64,000 bases of DNA from Taiwanofungus camphoratus (taxonomy: Eukaryota; Basidiomycota; Agaricomycetes; Polyporales; Taiwanofungaceae). The translations under genes were made by a program, and so were the position numbers. The stretch's first letter is position 1. Each line of letters opens with the position of its first letter. Under the pieces are notes generated by a model that did no database searches, was not told where the DNA came from, and saw nothing but the letters and a program-made list of their open reading frames with translations. Below, piece after piece: positions 60,138-64,000 of the stretch. The stretch lies in NCBI GenBank assembly GCA_003999685.1, contig CP021221.1:744001-808000 (forward strand), in the 5' to 3' direction.

Positions 60138-60397
60138 TCTTACGCTACTACCGTATTTCCTCTTCTCTTGGATCTGGTGTTTTCCTCTCGCCGTAGCCAG
60201 TCGTGACGACTGTAATGTGTGACTGTTACTTCCGTGACGGGAGAATCGGATTCAGTCACTACGCCCAAGAGTATCCTATCTTGGAGTATCCCATCCCAGT
60301 CTACCGTATCAGCTTTCTTTATTCCTCACCTTGCTCGCTTTGGCGGCCCCTAGTGTCTTTCTTCGTATTCAAAAATCTTTGATAGACAGCTACGACA

Positions 60398-63300
60398 ATG
60401 AACAAGAACCCCTTCGTGACCACTGCGGCTTACAACCCTCAGCAGCCTCCACTCCCTCCTGGCCCTCCCCCCCCACAGCCGGCTCAGCCAGACTATTCTG
60501 CTTACTGGGCGGCAGCAACTGCAGCACAGCACGTTCAGGCGCCTACTGTTGGGACATACAATCCGCAATGGTCTGCATCACAACCAGCCCAACCAGCTGC
60601 TCCCCGTCCTACTCCAGAGCAATCCGCCTTGTACGCAAATTACGGTTACGGAGGCCAGCAAAATTTGTCTTGGCAGCAACAGCAGAGGCAGACCCAACCA
60701 CAATTTCAACCTCCACCTCCAGTTGTACAACCCCCGCCGCCGCCACCTCAGCCGGCGTACAACCCGTATCAGCCTCAGGCGGGAGCGTACCAACAACCGT
60801 ATGTGCCTCAAGGTGGACCCACCCCACAGCAAGTTCCCCAGACCCCCTATCAGCAGCAAGTCACACCACAGCCTTTCCAACAACAGCAACAGCCGTTCTT
60901 TCATCCTCAGCAACAAGGCCGCCTGAATAATCGCAGTCACAACGTCCACCATACTTCTCCACAACATCTTCCTCCTGCCAAGAGGCAGCGATTTGATGGG
61001 CCCAATCAACACCGGGGACCCGCTCCCCCTCAGCCTCAATTCCAACCCCCACCGCCGCCTCCACCCATGCAACAAGGTGGTGGAATGGGTATGTTTGGAC
61101 AGGGACAAAATCATGGTCGGGGAGGTGGTCCTGGCATGAACCATATGTCGATGGGTGGTGGCCGAGGAGGGTTCGGTGGTGGGCGCGGTGGTAATAACGC
61201 TGGCGGGAGAGGTAGAGGTACATCTCTGGGTATGAACAGGGGAGGAAACCGGGGTAGAGGTGGTTCTTACAACAACATGGGTGGGCGAGGCGGGGGTGTC
61301 GGACAAGGGGGGGGTAGCTTCAGGGGTCATGGATCCAACAGAGGGTTTGGCAACAGGGACAATCGCAGAGGTGGGTCATTCGGTGGTGGAGGCCAGGGAT
61401 ATTCGCACGGATTTCAACACCAGCAGCAACAACAGCATCACCATCATCAGCAGAACTATTCTAACTCCTTCCGTGGACGCAACCAAGGTTTCTCTCACTC
61501 CTCTCGTGGAGGTCGCCATGATTCTGGCGCCGTTCACACAGGCAGGGACAATAGTAGTGTTGTGTCCGCAGGGTTCTCAGCTGGTAAGAAGGACGAGAAC
61601 AGACGAACACTGACAGACTTTAAGATTGTTGGACTCGAGATTCAGGAGCTGGCTTGGAGTTGGGGAAAATCATTCTCTGATGCCGCAGAGCCATCTGTGA
61701 AAATGGAGAGTTCCGAAAACACCGTTCCATTGGATGCTATCATTGATACTCATAACACTGACGAGACTGGCTCTACATCAGTGAAGGCTGAGACTGTTGC
61801 AAACACTGTCGATGCAGTCTCAATCGTTCCCGTCCAGGGTGCCACTGATATACCAGCTCCTGTGGAGGGTGCTCACATAAAGGCAGAAACGACGACTTTG
61901 CTTCCTCCTCCGCCGTCGCGGATTCGGATCTATTTCCATACTCCTGTGACGGCTGATGATGCTCAGCCGATTGCATCTCAGTCTTACTCTATTGGTTCGT
62001 CTTCCGCCTCTAATATGAGGAAAGGAAAGCGAAAAAAGCTCGAGGATGATGATGGTGATCTGGAGGACGGCAGAGGTCCTCCGCCTCCTCCGCCTCAGTC
62101 GTCTGGGATAGCAACTGAGCATGATGGTGCCAGCATGGATGGGACTGAAACTGCAGCTGGCCGTGATAGCGTTGCTCCGAGTGTGGCAGAGACGGCTAGT
62201 GAAGGCGATTGGCTGATGGCCGCCATTGGCGGAGATGAAGGGGAGGGCGAGGAAGGGAACAGTATGCACGTGAGCGACGTTGACCAGTTTCATGACGCTG
62301 ATGCAGAGGGTGAATATGGTAAGCATCTTCTTAACGACCGAGACCGTGCACAGTGTGGACGCGAACCTCGCTCGAACGATCACGTTCGCACCGCTAATCT
62401 ATACTTTCTCAAGAAGGCAATGCTTTTGATGACATGCAAGGGGATGGGCACGACGAATATCATCTTGGCGATGATGATGTCCATGGCTCGATAGACAGGC
62501 AGCATGATGAGAATGCCTCCGGCGCTGAGCAGGACAATGCGTCCTCTGCTTTTCATGCCCATAATGGTGTTAATGGCACTGAACATCACTCGTTGAATGG
62601 TGCTTCCGATGTGGCGTCGGAGGCTACGCCTGATCACTGGGGGAACGGCTTGGGAACAGGCCCTGATGGCAAGGCTGCTTTCGAGGTTGGGTCGGAAAAT
62701 CTCCAGCATGCTGGTCATCCTGTTTCTGCTGATCCGTCTGTTTCCCATGATGTTTCTCCCTCTATGGTATCCTCCTCCAAGTCTCCTGCTGTTTCTGTCC
62801 CTCCTACCGATCATGCTAACGATTCACGGAACGGTGACGCCCAGGCCGAAGCTGTCCATCGTGTGGCCCCTTTGCAAGCCGCGAGTTCCATCGCTTCTAC
62901 CGTGCCCGATACAAATCTGCAGAATCCTAACCAGTCTTCCTTTGCATCTACCGTAATCGAAGAACATGGAGCGGAGCCCGAGGGGGAGGAGCCTCCTCAA
63001 ATGGAAGCTACTCAGCCCGCAGAAAATTTATCCCAGTACGAACAACACTTCCGCGAGACATCCGTTTCTCCTGCATCAAACACTGTTGTCTCTGGCACTA
63101 CATATACTGGTTCTACGGCTTTCAGCGACCCTTCTGCATCACAATCGAATGCGAAGTTGGGTAGGATTGCATCGGCCAATCGGCTGTCTGTATCTTATGC
63201 CGCAGGCATGAGGAGAATGGTAATCGATGCCGAAATTGTTGACAAGCTCAAGGTTCTCAGAGGAGAGGGCCGTGTCGAAGTCTACATGAATGTCGAAAAA

Positions 63301-64000
63301 GACGAATTCGGCGCCTTCAAGGGAATAATGGTTGGTCCATACATGCCTTCATAATTTTTCGTAATCTCATTGTTCCCTTCTTGATAGATGGAGGGTTACT
63401 CCGAGGCGACTTCATCCTATGCTCCTTTGGACATGTTAGACAATTCCAGTGCCGACTCGACAGTGCCTGCTTTCTCGAAAGTATCGCTGCCTTCCAAAAT
63501 GCTTTTGGTTGGTCATTTGGACAGGGAACGACCCCTCTCCGAGCCACGATGGGTGAAGACTGGAGATGTCCAGGAATGGCTTAAAAGCATGTTTGGCCGT
63601 ATGTTTTGGGTTGCTGGTGACGCGGCGGGCGGCTGGGAGAAGAAGATTGAAGTTGTGGATCCTGATCCAGTAAGCAAACCTTCGATTCCTACTCACCACG
63701 CGCTGACAATCCTCGCAGGCTCCTACCATCTGGACCGTACTCGAGGCGTGGGCGCAAAACTCAAGCGTAGGCCTCCCAGTCGAGCGCCAACGGTTCCTAC
63801 GCACGCACATGACTGAGACGGACAACATTCTCGAGATATTGCTGCGCCTGGTCCGTGGTGAGCGCTCGACATATAATCAGACATCACCCGCAATCTCCGC
63901 ACCGAGCGTCTCGGGCCCGTTGCTATCCGCGCTGTCGCCAGGTGCAGCCCATGGTGCACAGCAGACGCACGTCTCGCTCGCCGTGCTAGCGATATTCCGC
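60398..64000 (+). CDS. Q/P- and RGG-rich protein, C-terminus beyond window
   Basis: Exons fit at 60398-62318, 62414-63330, 63388-63669 and 63719 onward; the frame is still open at the window edge. The N-terminal 230 residues are rich in Pro, Gln and Tyr with long Pro runs, a prion-like composition. An RGG domain follows (GGGRGGFGGGRGGNNAGGRG and similar) with many FG and RG repeats, as in RNA-binding proteins. Next are an acidic region and a conserved-looking end: MRRMVIDAEIVDKLKVLRGE, EVYMNVEKDEFGAFKGIM, SLPSKMLLVGHLDRERPLSE, WVKTGDVQEWLKSMFGRMFW and TIWTVLEAWAQNSSVGLPVE. I do not recognise the family. RNA binding and condensate formation are inferred from the RGG and Q/P regions. A further intron may start at 63858 (GTGAGC). 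Confidence 0.82.

Noticed and set aside
60578-61330. 250-codon open frame on the minus strand
   Set aside because: It is a shadow of the Q/P- and G-rich coding exon on the plus strand; its low-complexity sequence mirrors that exon.

Overview
The window looks like nuclear DNA of a filamentous basidiomycete, most likely an Agaricomycete. Genes are packed on both strands and split by many introns of about 50-70 bp. The protein content fits: an Rds1-type ferritin-like protein, a basidiomycete F-box protein, a Zn2Cys6 regulator, a HEI10 RING protein with many short exons, and a Tad/I-like LINE tail. I rebuilt most gene models by hand from splice signals and family conservation, so exon edges are inferences unless stated otherwise.

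Layout. 0.8-6 kb: secreted or stress proteins (Rds1-like protein and a GH78 alpha-L-rhamnosidase). 6.4-16 kb: a housekeeping block (Pkr1 V-ATPase assembly factor, GINS subunit Psf3, a small probable mitochondrial protein, the TFIIIC tau95/Sfc1 subunit, and 3-isopropylmalate dehydratase Leu1). A 1.9 kb gap at 11.4-13.2 kb carries a G25 tract enclosed by an inverted repeat. 16-19.6 kb: a large Ser/Pro-rich protein with a CUE/UBA-like C-terminus. 19.8-21.7 kb: the meiotic RING protein HEI10 on the minus strand. 21.7-25 kb: a poorly preserved stretch that ends in an unrecognised multi-exon gene. 25.3-30.5 kb: a short-chain dehydrogenase, an F-box protein, and a young 5'-truncated LINE inserted beside the F-box gene start. 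30.9-38 kb: Ssu72 CTD phosphatase, 1-Cys peroxiredoxin, proteasome alpha2 and a Zn2Cys6 regulator. 40.4-46.1 kb: an 18-exon aldehyde dehydrogenase with very long introns for this genome. 46.7-48.7 kb: a Ser-rich protein. 48.7-53.1 kb: no gene found. 53.1-64 kb: a dense housekeeping block (proteasome alpha6, Cox15, a BolA protein, an NCBP3-like RNA-binding protein, Krr1) and the start of a long Q/P- and RGG-rich protein that runs off the window.

Functional links are loose, as is usual for fungi. Divergent pairs that probably share promoters are NCBP3-like/KRR1 (126 bp apart) and COX15/BolA (152 bp apart).

The most unusual theme is splicing. KRR1 appears to need a single-nucleotide exon. HEI10 appears to need a 7-nt exon inside its RING finger. 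Further cases are an 11-nt exon in the peroxiredoxin, a 14-nt exon in the rhamnosidase, a start exon made only of ATG in the proteasome alpha6 gene, a candidate 26-nt intron in the NCBP3-like gene, and four GC-AG introns in four separate genes. Each rests on reading-frame and family-conservation arguments and can be tested with RNA reads.
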